From assembly GCA_034440615.1 (NCBI GenBank), contig JAOTOM010005125.1:144001-208000 (forward strand): a stretch of DNA of 64,000 nucleotides, read 5' to 3'. The stretch comes from Ashinkailepas kermadecensis. Lineage: Eukaryota; Arthropoda; Thecostraca; Neolepadidae. The notes under the pieces are model-generated. The model saw only the letters and a list, made by a program, of their open reading frames with translations. It was not told the DNA's origin and did not search any database. The position numbers and the translations under genes are program-made. Below, one piece after another: positions 33,970-44,289 of the stretch (position 1 is its first letter; each line of letters begins with the position of its first letter).

Positions 33970-34124
33970 TCTATTTGGGGGAGGGGGGGTTTGGGGGAAG
34001 AGGCTCCTCCCCCAAACAAAAGGGGGGGGGGGGGGGTCCCCCCCCCCCTTTCCTTCCCCCCCCCCCCAACCCGGGGGAGAGATGGTAAGGACTCAACGGT
34101 CGACGTGTCGTAATACCAATAACC
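33970..34124 (+). mobile_element. tRNA-derived SINE copy with corrupted sequence
   Basis: The 3' part (ACTCAACGGTCGACGTG..., 34,091-34,124) is a normal SINE end. The 5' part aligns base for base in spacing with the SINE head and body, but most positions are replaced by G or C runs (33,976-34,080). Retained landmarks include AAGA-GCTC-TC, AAAAGG and GAGAGAT. Confidence 0.6.
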
Positions 34125-34797
34125 GAAGGTGGATCTTAAACAATTAAAAACTATTTTTTTACTTTTGAAAGTCTTACCCCTTTAATTTGTTCCTTATAAT
34201 ATAGAGACACTATAAAAAGTTTGAGCACTAAATTGTTATCTTTAGGGATAGCTCAAGGGATTCACAGGTTATGAAAAGTAAAAAATTCAACAAATTACGA
34301 GTATATCAGACTATATCTTAATATATTTTAAACAACACACTTGAACACAGTATTTATTTTTGAACACATTAATAGTGAATTATTTGTTCAGTTTCAGACA
34401 TAGTTCATAGTATCATACAGTGTTGGAAAAACTGGCGTTTGTTGGTGTTATGCATACCAATAAATTTTGTACTCCAGGATTGTGACTGGACAAAATGAAA
34501 TATTTTGTACTCCAGAAGGGAAAAGGAAGAACAACATTGTTTGGTTGAGTTCTACCACTCTAAGTCCATACCTGAAAACAACTAGCAGTTTCAGCAGTCC
34601 GTATGCGCCCACTCACCAACAATCCCTGTCGACCATAACAAAACTTTGAAATGCGTACAGCCTGTATAGCATGCCATACCAAGGCATGTTTCTCGGTGTT
34701 GCGCTAAAAACGTCTCCGCTTCCAGTTACAACTGGCGGCATGTGACGTCATGTGAGAAGATCCTACTTTTGTGTCACTATATCGTCAATATTTAATT
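34125..34797. other. no recognised content
   Basis: AT-rich sequence between the corrupted SINE and the tandem repeat. A CATGTGACGTCATGTG palindrome-like word lies near 34,739. Confidence 0.4.
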
Positions 34798-34915
34798 AAA
34801 TATGTATTCAATATTTATTCAATATTTATTCAATATTTATTCAATATTTATCAATATTTATTGTTATATATTATGCATTTATATTAATCAACATTTATTC
34901 AATATTTATTATTCT
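34798..34915. repeat. ATTTATTCAAT tandem repeat
   Basis: About seven imperfect 13-bp units of AATATTTATTC. Confidence 0.85.
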
Positions 34916-35880
34916 GAGTCATGGGCAAATATCCCTAGTTGGCAAAACTGGCGGTACTTGGTATCGCCGGAGTAAATATTTCAGGCCCCGTTTGGCAATT
35001 AAGATGCTTTGAATGCGCAATCGAAGGTCATTTTGTTAAAGAGACAACTTTTTTAGACACCATGAGCCCGTTCAATGCAAAAAAGTCACTTTATATTTCC
35101 TCAAAGTGGCTTTGGAGCAATGAAGTTCTCCGAGGTGACAACACCAAGAAACCAATGCCATTTGTGAACTTATGAATGACTGTCCAATAATATTTTTGAA
35201 ATCTGTGCTAAGATAAATTGTGCGCCTTGAAATATAACTGCATTTGGGGTTCATCAGTGTCGGTGAAGGGTCTGTAATATCTGTTCCGATTTTACTCCGA
35301 CCCATCTGTTGCCGGCCCGGTAATCCGCCGTAGTTCTACCGCTGGGATAAGTGAATCAGACCCGGCTCTATTTTCCAGTACATCTTTGACAACTGTTGGG
35401 AGGGATTGGCTGACGCAGTTGGTGAGTGTTTGTGGGTTGATTATTTTTTAGGTTTGTGGTGTGGGTACCCAAATGTGTACTGGCAGTGATAGCTAAGTGT
35501 GCCCATTCGGTTTCACTCTCTGTCGATTGTCATCATGAGATGTGAAGTCGTATTTCCATAAGTTTGGATCACACTGGCGAGTGTGGCAGGAAGTGGCGCA
35601 CGATAGAGACCATTGTTCAGAGAAGTAGGGGTTGTCTGTGGTGTTTGCCACGCCTGGTTTTTCTCCCCTGTTGTAAATAGATCAGCCAGAAGGTTTTGTT
35701 TGCCTGGTGCAGAGGTTGGTGGTGAAGGTGGAATGGTGTAAAGCCTTGGCTCGGCGGTTGTCATGGGTTTCGATTCCTCGTGGTGCCCGCCATCCCTCCC
35801 AGGGTCCACTGATGGGGTCCACCCCCAGTTAATTGTATCTTGCTGTGAGGGGCTTGTAAAACCATTTTCATCATTTTAAA
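34916..35880. other. unassigned sequence with small frames
   Basis: A 78-codon plus frame (34,939-35,175) and a 98-codon proline/threonine-rich minus frame (35,513-35,809) are open but show no motif. Not supported as genes. Confidence 0.35.
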
Positions 35881-35884
35881 CTCA

Positions 35885-36050
35885 TCTTTCTACTGGAAGT
35901 CTTCCTGATAGTTAGAAAACCTCACAAGTTATTCCCATTTTTAAAAAGGGTTCAAGGCATGATGCACTACATTATTGCCCAGTGAGTCTTACTTGTGTCC
36001 CATGTAAAATTCTGGTGTGGTAAAACGTGCAATTGTTGAGCATGTAACAG
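35885..36050 (+). pseudogene. CR1-like LINE reverse transcriptase fragment
   Basis: Plus-strand translation TSQVIPIFKKGSRHDALHYC, then PVSLTCVPCKILV, the start of the RT domain (usually IPIFKKG...NYRPVSLT). One stop precedes it and the match ends after about 50 codons. Confidence 0.65.
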
Positions 36051-36373
36051 CATGAAATGCTAACATTGATTTGTAATTCCATTAAAGCAATGCTACCTAA
36101 TTATGGACAACTCCTCATTTTTTTACTGCAGCAAAGTTTTGGACATGGATGTTTGCCAAGATGTTTATGCATACAACAATGCTAACATTGGTTTTCAGCC
36201 CCATTAAAACAAGGTTAATTGTCGGCAAGTGCATTGCTATTTTTGTATTCCAGCTCAACATTTTGTACTCCAGTTAAAAATTATGTACTCCACTACCAAG
36301 AAAAAAATATGGAAATCCTACACTGGTATCATATCAGTCTGACAATGTCCAGCAAACCCCAAATTTATTATTT

Positions 36374-37470
36374 TCATGGCATCCCGGACAGTGTCTGTTG
36401 TCTGCTATCAGGGTACATTCTGCGATGGTCCTCAACAACTTGCAGCAGGAATTGCAGCTGCGTTTCATCACAGGTTATCAACCCACTGTACTCCTGAATG
36501 AGTGCCACTCCACGTTCAGCGAAGTCATTGACAACTTTTAGAGAGTTGACTGTTTCTGCAGCCTGCTTGTAGTCGTCTCTGTCATCCCACAAGTCCGTAC
36601 CAACCGCGATAAATCCATCTGGAAGTTCCATCATTCGCAGCTGTGACGAAATCTTCCAAGTTTTTGTCCTTGAATGAATCAAGAGCAACAGTGATTCGCT
36701 TGGAATGATCCTGATCTTGGTCTTCTTCGTTCTTCATGGCACTCACCATCAGTCTCTTGGTTGACGAACTGACCCGACTGTCGAAGAAAGCCAAGCTGAC
36801 ATGTTCCTGTGACAAGTACCACAAGTGATTGGACAAATTTCATGATGTTGACTTTGAGATGGCTGGATGGATTGATGAGTATTCAAGCAGTGACTTCAGC
36901 AGCAGCAGGTCACTGTAAGGAGCACCTGATGCTTGAGGTGCAGAGATCCAGGCTTTTAGGTAGACATGTACTGCGAATACACACACATCACGTAATCCTC
37001 TCATTTCTGCAGGAGTCGGTTTGAATTGAGCCTTGAACATCCAGATCTTGAGAATGTATTTGACTTTGGACATCCAGCAGACATGGTGCATTGCTCCGGG
37101 TGACATGAATCACACTACTCTGGCAGGAGCAGCACTGAGAAAGACAATCACAAGTTCCAATAATTATTTATAATCATCTCTCAGCTGACTGTTCAAGATG
37201 CTTGTTGGCATAATCGGTAGTTCCTTGCTTTATGTCTTCCACTAAACTTGCTACGTCATCAGCTGCAATCTCTGGTTCATAATTGGCGGTGTCTATGAAA
37301 CCCCAGTATTCCTGGAAGCATTTGAAGAGTGGAACCTCAGGAGAAGATTTGGCTCCCATACACACTTGGAACACTGCACCAGTTATCAGCATAGTCAGTC
37401 CAATGAGTCCAAACAGTAAACAAGTCTGGAATATAAATTCATTGAAAATTTGCATTATTAGCAAAACAAT
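36374..37470 (-). pseudogene. C-terminal half of a TE-encoded protein (same family as 62,617-64,000)
   Basis: Minus strand, pieced from several frames. 37,464-37,174 has ITGAVFQVCMGAKSSPEVPL, then FKCFQEYWGFID. After two stops and a frameshift comes FMSPGAMHH...WMSKVKYILKIWMF and MRGLRDVCVFAVHVYLKAW (37,106-36,840). NHLWYLSQEHVSLAFFDSRV follows. The end has ERGVALIQEYSGLIT and DETQLQFLLQVVEDHRRMYP. This fits a large uncharacterised, probably transposon-derived protein family that I recall from arthropod genomes. The segment VCMGxxxxPEVxLFKxFxxxW is shared with the gene at the window end, showing they are halves of one family. Clearly decayed. Confidence 0.72.
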
Positions 37471-37507
37471 GGAATTCGGATGTTTGGTTGTATATGAACC
37501 ACAATGA

Positions 37508-38072
37508 TTATGCTTCTATAATCTGTGATAATATTATAACATGCTTACACACCCATTGTGTCTGTGATTTTCTGCAAAGCCTGTGATAACTTCGTTTTTA
37601 TTTTCAAATAGTGTTCTGATACACCTATGTACAGTGTTTACTTTTTGATGATATGGTGATAAGTGTTCCCTGGTCAGCTCTACATCTCATTTTAGCATTT
37701 ATTGTCTAGCTGAATGAACATTTTACTCTTTTATTATAACATATAATGTGTATGTACATATTACTATTGTAATTCTTTATTTAATGGAGCACAGTTTTAT
37801 AACTTAAAGGTTTTACCAGTGTTCCCAGTCTTGTACTGAATCTTGTTTAAAAAAAAATTAGTTTAAAAAAATTAGTTTACAAAAAAAATACAATAATAAT
37901 TTTACGACAATGATTGCATGTGGTATCATCATATCATGTGTATGATGATAGGAGAAAGTGTCAATTTACTTAGTAGTTAAAATTGGGTTCTAAATTTATC
38001 AACATAATTGATCTATTATCAGTAGCATGCGAAATAAAATGGCGGCCGCAGCTTTGGAGTATCAGAAACTTT
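37508..38072. other. no recognised gene
   Basis: AT-rich sequence. An AAAATGGCGGCCGC word near 38,036 resembles a YY1-type site. Nothing else stands out. Confidence 0.4.
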
Positions 38073-38086
38073 ACCATCATTACGCT

Positions 38087-38243
38087 GGGTACGAGTGGTC
38101 TAGGGGTTAGATGCTCGTCTCACGATCGAAAGATTGTGGGTTCGAATCTCACCTGTCGCTACTCTTCGCCCGCGACCAATCGGCGTGAGAGATTGGCGAC
38201 GCTATATGACTCAACGGTCGACGTGTCGTAAAACCAATAACAA
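38087..38243 (+). mobile_element. tRNA-derived SINE
   Basis: Starts with a tRNA-like head: A-box TGGTCTAGGGG and B-box GGTTCGAATCT. A body follows with CCAATC...GATTGG, then the ACGGTCGACGTG end and an AAAACCAATAAC tail. Flanked by ACCATCATTACGCT (38,073-38,086) and ACCATCATTAAGCT (38,244-38,257). The head resembles tRNA-Pro. Confidence 0.88.
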
Positions 38244-38364
38244 ACCATCATTAAGCTACCCCTTAATATTGTTCAATTGTGCTCATATTTTGCCTGAATT
38301 TTATTTCATGGATAGGAACAAATTGAGAGGGTAAGAAGATCATATTTCAAAAGTTCAAAAATAA

Positions 38365-39700
38365 GTACCACCTTACTCCCTATCTTCTCTAACATTTTGG
38401 GAAAAAATACTACATGCCTATCTTTCAACATATTTGGAACAAAATAATGTACTGAGCCCTTTCCAATTTGGCTTCAGAAGAAATCATAGCACATACATGC
38501 CCATTATGCATTCATATAATGCAATTATATCCATTGAAAACAAAGAAATTCTGTGTGGCTTATATATTGATTTGGAAAAGGCCTTCGACGCAGTTAGCAC
38601 ATACATATTAGTCAGAAAATTACAATGCATTGGAGTTGAAGGTCCCCTTCTTAGAATATTAGAATCATACCTTAAAAATAGATATCAGCAAACTAAAGTA
38701 TATCAGACTTTATCTGAACCAGACTTAATTTATATGGGTGTTCCTCATGGTTCCATTCTGGGACCATTATTATTCATCATATACATGAATGACTTGCCCA
38801 GTATTTCCAAACAAGCAAATATGTACCTTTTTGCTGATGACACAGTTATTATTGTCAAGGCTAGAAGTATAGATGAATTACAGAACAAAATGAATGGCAT
38901 TGCGCCAGAGCTAACAAAATGGTTTCAAGCAAATAGGATGTCACTGAATGTAAGAAAGACAAATTACCATATCTATTCTAGAACTCCCATTAATGACATA
39001 GATGTAGTGATCAATTCTGCTAAAGTGAACAGAAAGCAACAAATCAAGTATCTTGGTATAGTGCTGGATGAAAAATTTACTTGGTATGGGCACATTGATT
39101 ATGTTACAGCCATCATTAGTAGAAACATGGGTATTATGGGGAGGGAAAAATACTTCATAACAAGTCGAGAACTGAAGTATTTATACAGCTCTTTAATCCT
39201 TCCCTACCTAAATTACTGTGCTGTGATTTGGGGTAGTAGTTATCCCACTAGATTAGACCAGATTATAAAATCCCAGAAACGTGCATTGTTAATTATTGAT
39301 TATAGACGTTATGCATATCCTACAAATACAATAATACAACACAAATACAATACAAAACAAATACCAGTTATTTATCAAGTACAACATTTTGAAGTTCACT
39401 GATATGGTGCAGGAACAAAACATATTAATACTGCACAAATTTGTTCATGATGCATTGCCACATGCTATGGCTGACTTTTTTTTTCAATATGCAACACCTA
39501 CTAATACAAGAATCATTCAACATTTCTCTGTACCATTTACTTATCGACAATATAGGCTGTATGCTATTACACACTCTGCACCAAAATCCTGGAATAATGT
39601 AATTTGAAGAAACAAAAATTTCCCAATATTGAACAGGTGCCGAGGAAAAAAGATTTGCTAAAGAAATGCATTAGACGTCACTTTATGGAATTATGCAACT
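38365..39700 (+). pseudogene. LINE ORF2 reverse transcriptase, downstream part
   Basis: Continues the LINE at 33,225. The frame 38,434-39,402 is open for 322 codons: LSPFQFGFRRNHST, GLYIDLEKAFDAV (catalytic Asp), GVPHGSILGPLLFIIYMNDL and MYLFADDTVIIV (Asp pair), then IKYLGIVLDEKFTW and LKYLYSSLILPYLNYC. It ends with LILHKFVHDALP...SAPKSWNNV (39,389-39,607) after one frameshift. CR1/L2-like, without RNase H. GVPQG has become GVPHG. Confidence 0.85.
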
Positions 39701-39924
39701 CAAATGAAAGCTGAAGTTGGAATATAGCTCACATAATTCACAAAGGTAACTTTATATTGTACCTTCCCATAGAGGGTATCAGTGTTGATGATATGTGAAA
39801 ACATACAAAAGTATGTGTTTAAATGGACGTTTTTGGTGTTTTCTTTTTGTGTTGGAGGATATTGATAGGTTTGTACACACCCATGCACATTCTGCATGAG
39901 TTATCTCTGTATGAATCTGTTTTC

Positions 39925-40596
39925 GTTTGTTATTTGTTTGTTATTTGGGCTTTAGGGCGCGTCGACAACTATGGTCATATTGCGCCCATAACTAAGATAT
40001 TCATAGAAATATGATGATGGAAAGTGTCAAGCCTCTCATTGTGGGCACCGCCTAAGTGGTGCTACTGTGCGACATATTTTACATGTAATGCATATCAGTA
40101 TGGAGTATATATCACCGAGAAGATACATAAAAAGGAAGTCGATCAGCTGTCCTGGTTGGACATTGCTAGAGTTGTCAGACAGGATATCATTAAGTGAGTC
40201 TAACTGTGTAGATCCAAAGTGACGTCTACGCTCTTCAGCATAAAATGGGCACGAGATCAAAACATGGCGGACTGTCAGTGGTGCATGACATCTTGTGCAC
40301 CGAGGTTTCTCGCCACCGCACAACAGATAACCGTGAGTAGCATAAGTATGCCCAATGCGGAGGCGGCACAATGCAGCCTCTTCTTGTCTATATTTAAGAC
40401 AGGACGAGCTCCATGGTCTCAGACGCTGTTTAATGGCTCTCAGTTTGTTTGCCTGTGTCGCGTCCCACATTGCCTGCCACTTGTCTAGGATAAAAATATA
40501 GATTTTTCGGAAATGGTCAGTGGCAGGGAGTGGTATTGACCTGGTGCACGGGGCACACGCTGTCCGCTTCGCCGCAGCATCCGCAGTTTTCATCAT
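39925..40596 (-). mobile_element. 3' end of an RNase-H-type LINE: C-terminal domain plus tail hairpin
   Basis: The minus frame 40,596-40,036 contains EEAALCRLRIGHTYATHGYL and the zinc-binding-like CTRCHAPLTVRHVLISC, the domain after RNase H in I-type LINEs. About 50 nt past the frame end is a GGGCGC...GCGCCC hairpin, then TAAAGCCCAAATAACAAAC (39,988-39,925). This shows which LINE owns the short tail insertions found elsewhere. It is a different family from the array at 7.9-21.3 kb. Confidence 0.75.
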
Positions 40597-40599
40597 TTC

Positions 40600-40981
40600 T
40601 GTACTCCCCGAACATTTTCATCTTGTGACCCTGGGAATTATGTGGGCGTGACTAGCTTTCTACCTGCCCACTGCTTTCCCAGGGTCGCATTTCCTTTCTA
40701 CTAATTGGTGGTGGTCTATCTGCAAAATAAAAATGAAATAAACTGAAGGGATGCAAATTGTATTGGTATAATCACATTCTATTGTACCTCTTGTTTGCAT
40801 CCTGAGGCACCCATGTGCTGGCTGCCCTGATCTATGGGCAGTTCACCAAGGGAAGCCCCACATTGAAAGATCCAATGAAGGTGCATACAGCCAAATGAGA
40901 TAGGCTGCTGCTGCATCTGATATGGGGATGACAATTTAAAACAAAATGTGTAAAACACATCTTATGCATACCTTGCATACT
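40600..40981. other. no recognised content
   Basis: No gene or repeat recognised between the LINE fragment and the MITE. Confidence 0.4.
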
Positions 40982-40985
40982 TTAA

Positions 40986-41900
40986 CACGCGCCCTGGAGG
41001 GCCTCTGAAAATTACGCTCACTGGAGGGGGGAACGAAATTCGCTGGATACTGATTAAAGCTGGAGGAACGAAATTCGCAGGGTGGATGGGTACGGTAGTG
41101 AACTCTATTGTGTGCAAATTTCATGACCTTAGGTCAATATCTTCAAGGTCAAATGAGGTCACATTTGTCACAACAAAATCTTGTTTTGCGTGGCTTGGCT
41201 TGTCATTGTTATGGATCGCTGTGATTGTGTTTAAATGCTCCAAAATGGGCATCAATGATGTTTTGGACATTACTAATGATGCAATGCAGATGCTAGACCC
41301 AACATTTGACCTCAGGTCACCTATATAGCAGCACTTTATCAGGTCAGCTACCTGTTCCAGTTACCGGAACCGGGCCGCCCGCCCGACTGCTCCGTCGGGC
41401 AGCTCGGCGCAATCGGCTTCGTGAAGAAAGGAGTGAAGTACATGAATAAAGTATGGAAACGCAATGACAAATAGTACAAATGACAAACAGTAGTGCATTT
41501 ATCACAACATTCCAGTTGATCAAGTTTGGTTCCATTAACCTGTCATGAACTTGACCTGTCTTGACCTCGGTGACCTAACATGACCTTGAAACTATATAGC
41601 ATATCAATATACATCGAACAAGGCTAGTGTTGCCAAGAACACTTCCCTTTTGCGAATATACGGGAAGCGCATCAGCGCCGATTTTTGTGGTCTGGCGCTA
41701 GGAAATGTTTTTGACTTTAACGGCCCCTAACTTTAAAAAAATGTTCGGCCGATTTCCATTTTTCTTGCTTTAAACGACGCGCCGATCATTTCTAAGCAGG
41801 TACGCAGAAAATCACGTATATCGACCGGTAAAATCTGCAGTTATGTACGAAAAACCGGAGGGGTGGGCGGATTTCGCCCCCCCCCCCTCCAGTGCGCGTG
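40986..41900. mobile_element. 915-bp MITE flanked by TTAA
   Basis: TTAA lies on both sides (40,982-40,985 and 41,901-41,904). The left end is CACGCGCCCTGGAGG and the right end, read inward, CACGCGCACTGGAGG, followed on both sides by a G run and a CGAAAT word. A TTAA target points to piggyBac or Kolobok-type mobilisation. No transposase inside. It carries several AGGTCA half-sites. Confidence 0.78.
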
Positions 41901-41904
41901 TTAA

Positions 41905-42880
41905 AACACAATAATACCTCAAGTTTTGCACACATTCTACCTCCATGAGGGCAAGCAAAGGAGAAGTTGGGTTTGGTTAGGTCATGATGGGTTTTGATTA
42001 AAAAACATCACAAATATTGGTTTTGAAATTGAACAAGAGATCAAATTTTTCTTAAAAAAGAGTTTAGGTTAGTTTTTATCTGATAATTTGTCATATTTTT
42101 TTATTGTTTCCTTTTTGAAAATGTTTTGTTGCATGGGAGGTTAAGTTGGGTAGGAGGAGAGCAGATTAGGGATTCTGATGGAAGCCAGATGAGTCTATGG
42201 AAGAGCTGCTGAAGCAAGTGAGTAGCCTGTGGTGAGTTGTGGCTTCTAGGGATGAAATGGACACCACTCATATTCTCCTCCAGTTATCAGACATGTTCAA
42301 TACTCACCAGATGTTTTGCTTACTCCCAGGCTTTTTGCTTGATTACCAAATTACCCACTAATCTTTGATACATTCAGTTACCACCATATTTATTAGTTTC
42401 TTCCCACATGCCAACTCCCTTCTTATGCTCATTCCCTTTGCAGGTTTAAGTTGTTACTCAAGTTGTTACTGGACTCCACACTTCCACCAGAGATTTAAAG
42501 CGTTGCTCTGCAACATTCATAAAGTCATAAAGAGTTGAGACTTAACAGCCACAAGGGCCCATCCAGTTAGGTCTGTAAATGGAAGATGCCATAAGCCCGG
42601 TAAAAAGACCCACCCCAATCATCACCCCATCCTAAAGAAACCATCCACCAACATTCCACATACCTATTAATGCCTATCTACCCCAGCTATCCAGCCCTAT
42701 TTCCCTGATTCCCCTCAACACATGTAAATTGAATGCCCTACGAACAACTTTCAAACTGCATCCGTGCCTGCTTAAAGGGGTCTGTGCCATGCACACCCAC
42801 CTAGCACAAATATCACCCCATCCACCATAAAACAGAACTTAAAAACAAGACTTTCCTGTCTAAAAAAAATTGTACATCCT
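41905..42880. other. no recognised content
   Basis: Mixed sequence, probably the 3' UTR side of the CR1-like LINE that starts at 42,885 on the minus strand. Confidence 0.4.
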
Positions 42881-42884
42881 ACTT

Positions 42885-43799
42885 TTATACTTTCAATGAA
42901 GAACTCCCCACAGCATCAGCAGGCAGCCTATTCCACTGATCACTGAAGACCTGTTCTCGCTTAACTGTCCTACACCTCAACTTGTCTAACCTGAATTGAT
43001 GACCACTATGTGATACTCTAAACTGAAGAGCATCATTCAAATTGACCTGATCTAGTCCTTTAACAATTTTGTACATTTCAATCATGTCCCCCCTTAATCT
43101 CCTATACTTGGGTGAGTACATATCTAATGCCACAAGCCTTTCTCCATATTCTAAATTACCCATTCCACTGATGAGTCTAGTTGCTTTGCACTGCACTCTT
43201 TCTAACATATCTATATCTTTTTCTAGGCAGGGGCTACATGCTCGTACAGAATATTTCAAGTGGGGTCGCACATATGCTAAGTACAGTTTTTCATGACTTC
43301 CTTGCTCTTATATCTCACACTCCTATTAATGAGTCCCAGCATTCTGAGTGACCTGTTCCTAGCTGAGATACATTGTTTTTCTGCTTTAAGGTCTTTTGAA
43401 CCAACACACGTAAGTCTCTTTCCTCTTCAATAACATCCAGTTCCCTCCCTCCCATTGTATATCTGAAAGTCTCACCTCCAGACCCCAGATGCATAACCTT
43501 ACACTTATCATAGTTGGAAGACATCTGCCATTGATCAGCCCACTTTTTAGGTTCTCCAAGTCTTGTTGAATATTACTAGAGTAATCACTACTGTTTGCCA
43601 CTCCCGCCAGCTTGATGTCATCAGCGAATTTGAACACTATTCCTCAGCCCTACCTCAATGTTATTCACAAAAATGATAAAGAGAAGTGGCCCTAGAACAG
43701 AGCCTTGTGGTACTGCACTCAGAACATCTTTCCAATCAGATTTACATCCATTTAACACTACCCTTAGTTTCCTTCCCCTCACCCATGCTTCAATCCAGC
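42885..43799 (-). pseudogene. CR1-like LINE ORF2, 3' half, split by a transposon
   Basis: Minus strand: GWIEAWVRGRKLRVVLNG, then SAVPQGSVLGPLLFIIFVNN, MFKFADDIKLAGVANSSD and MSSNYDKCKVMHLG. The end has QCKATRLISGMGNLEYGERL and KYRRLRGDMIEMYKIVKGLD. These are RT core, thumb and the C-terminal region of CR1-like elements. Several frameshifts. The 5' half lies at 47,484-49,700, separated by the 3,678-bp transposon. Confidence 0.85.
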
Positions 43800-44289
43800 C
43801 TATAGTCAGGTTCATTACGTTTGGATTTTAACCTTCGTTGGATTTTTGTGGAGTGTGGAAACTATACATTTTTTGAAGCCTTATAGTATAAGCAATCAGA
43901 AAAACAATGTTTCCATTTGCCCCAAGTCATGTATGGCCGCCATCTTGGATTTTACAAATTGGCTGCCGTGAAAAATGTTTTCGTCAATATCGCAGCTTCT
44001 AAATAACCTAATAAGATTTTATCTTGACAGCTAAACTACCATTTTCAGGGTCAAGGAATCCAATGCTCCTAGTTGCAGATGTTTTGAGACATTTGTTACA
44101 GCAGTTCTTGCAAATACTTAGTAATTTCATAAGACAAATTGGTCATTAGGCCATACTAAGCGCCAACCACAAGGACATGTTTATCTAGTGGTCTGATTAT
44201 TGTAGTAGGCCTATATTATGTATGCTTAACAGTTTACTGTACCCTACATGTAAGTTGGTGGTGGTTGTATTATAGTGGTGTTTTTTTTC

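Noticed and set aside
33976..34080. G-quadruplex-forming regulatory element
   Set aside because: The G and C runs follow the spacing of a SINE copy, so sequence corruption explains them better.
34939..35175. Small gene with a CFEC motif
   Set aside because: Only 78 codons, no family match recognised, no splice signals and surrounded by repeat fragments.
38090..38165. Functional tRNA genes at the SINE heads (38,087; 48,899; 51,535; 59,975; 60,341)
   Set aside because: A- and B-boxes are present but the acceptor stem does not pair properly, and all copies continue into the same body and tail with target duplications. They are SINEs.
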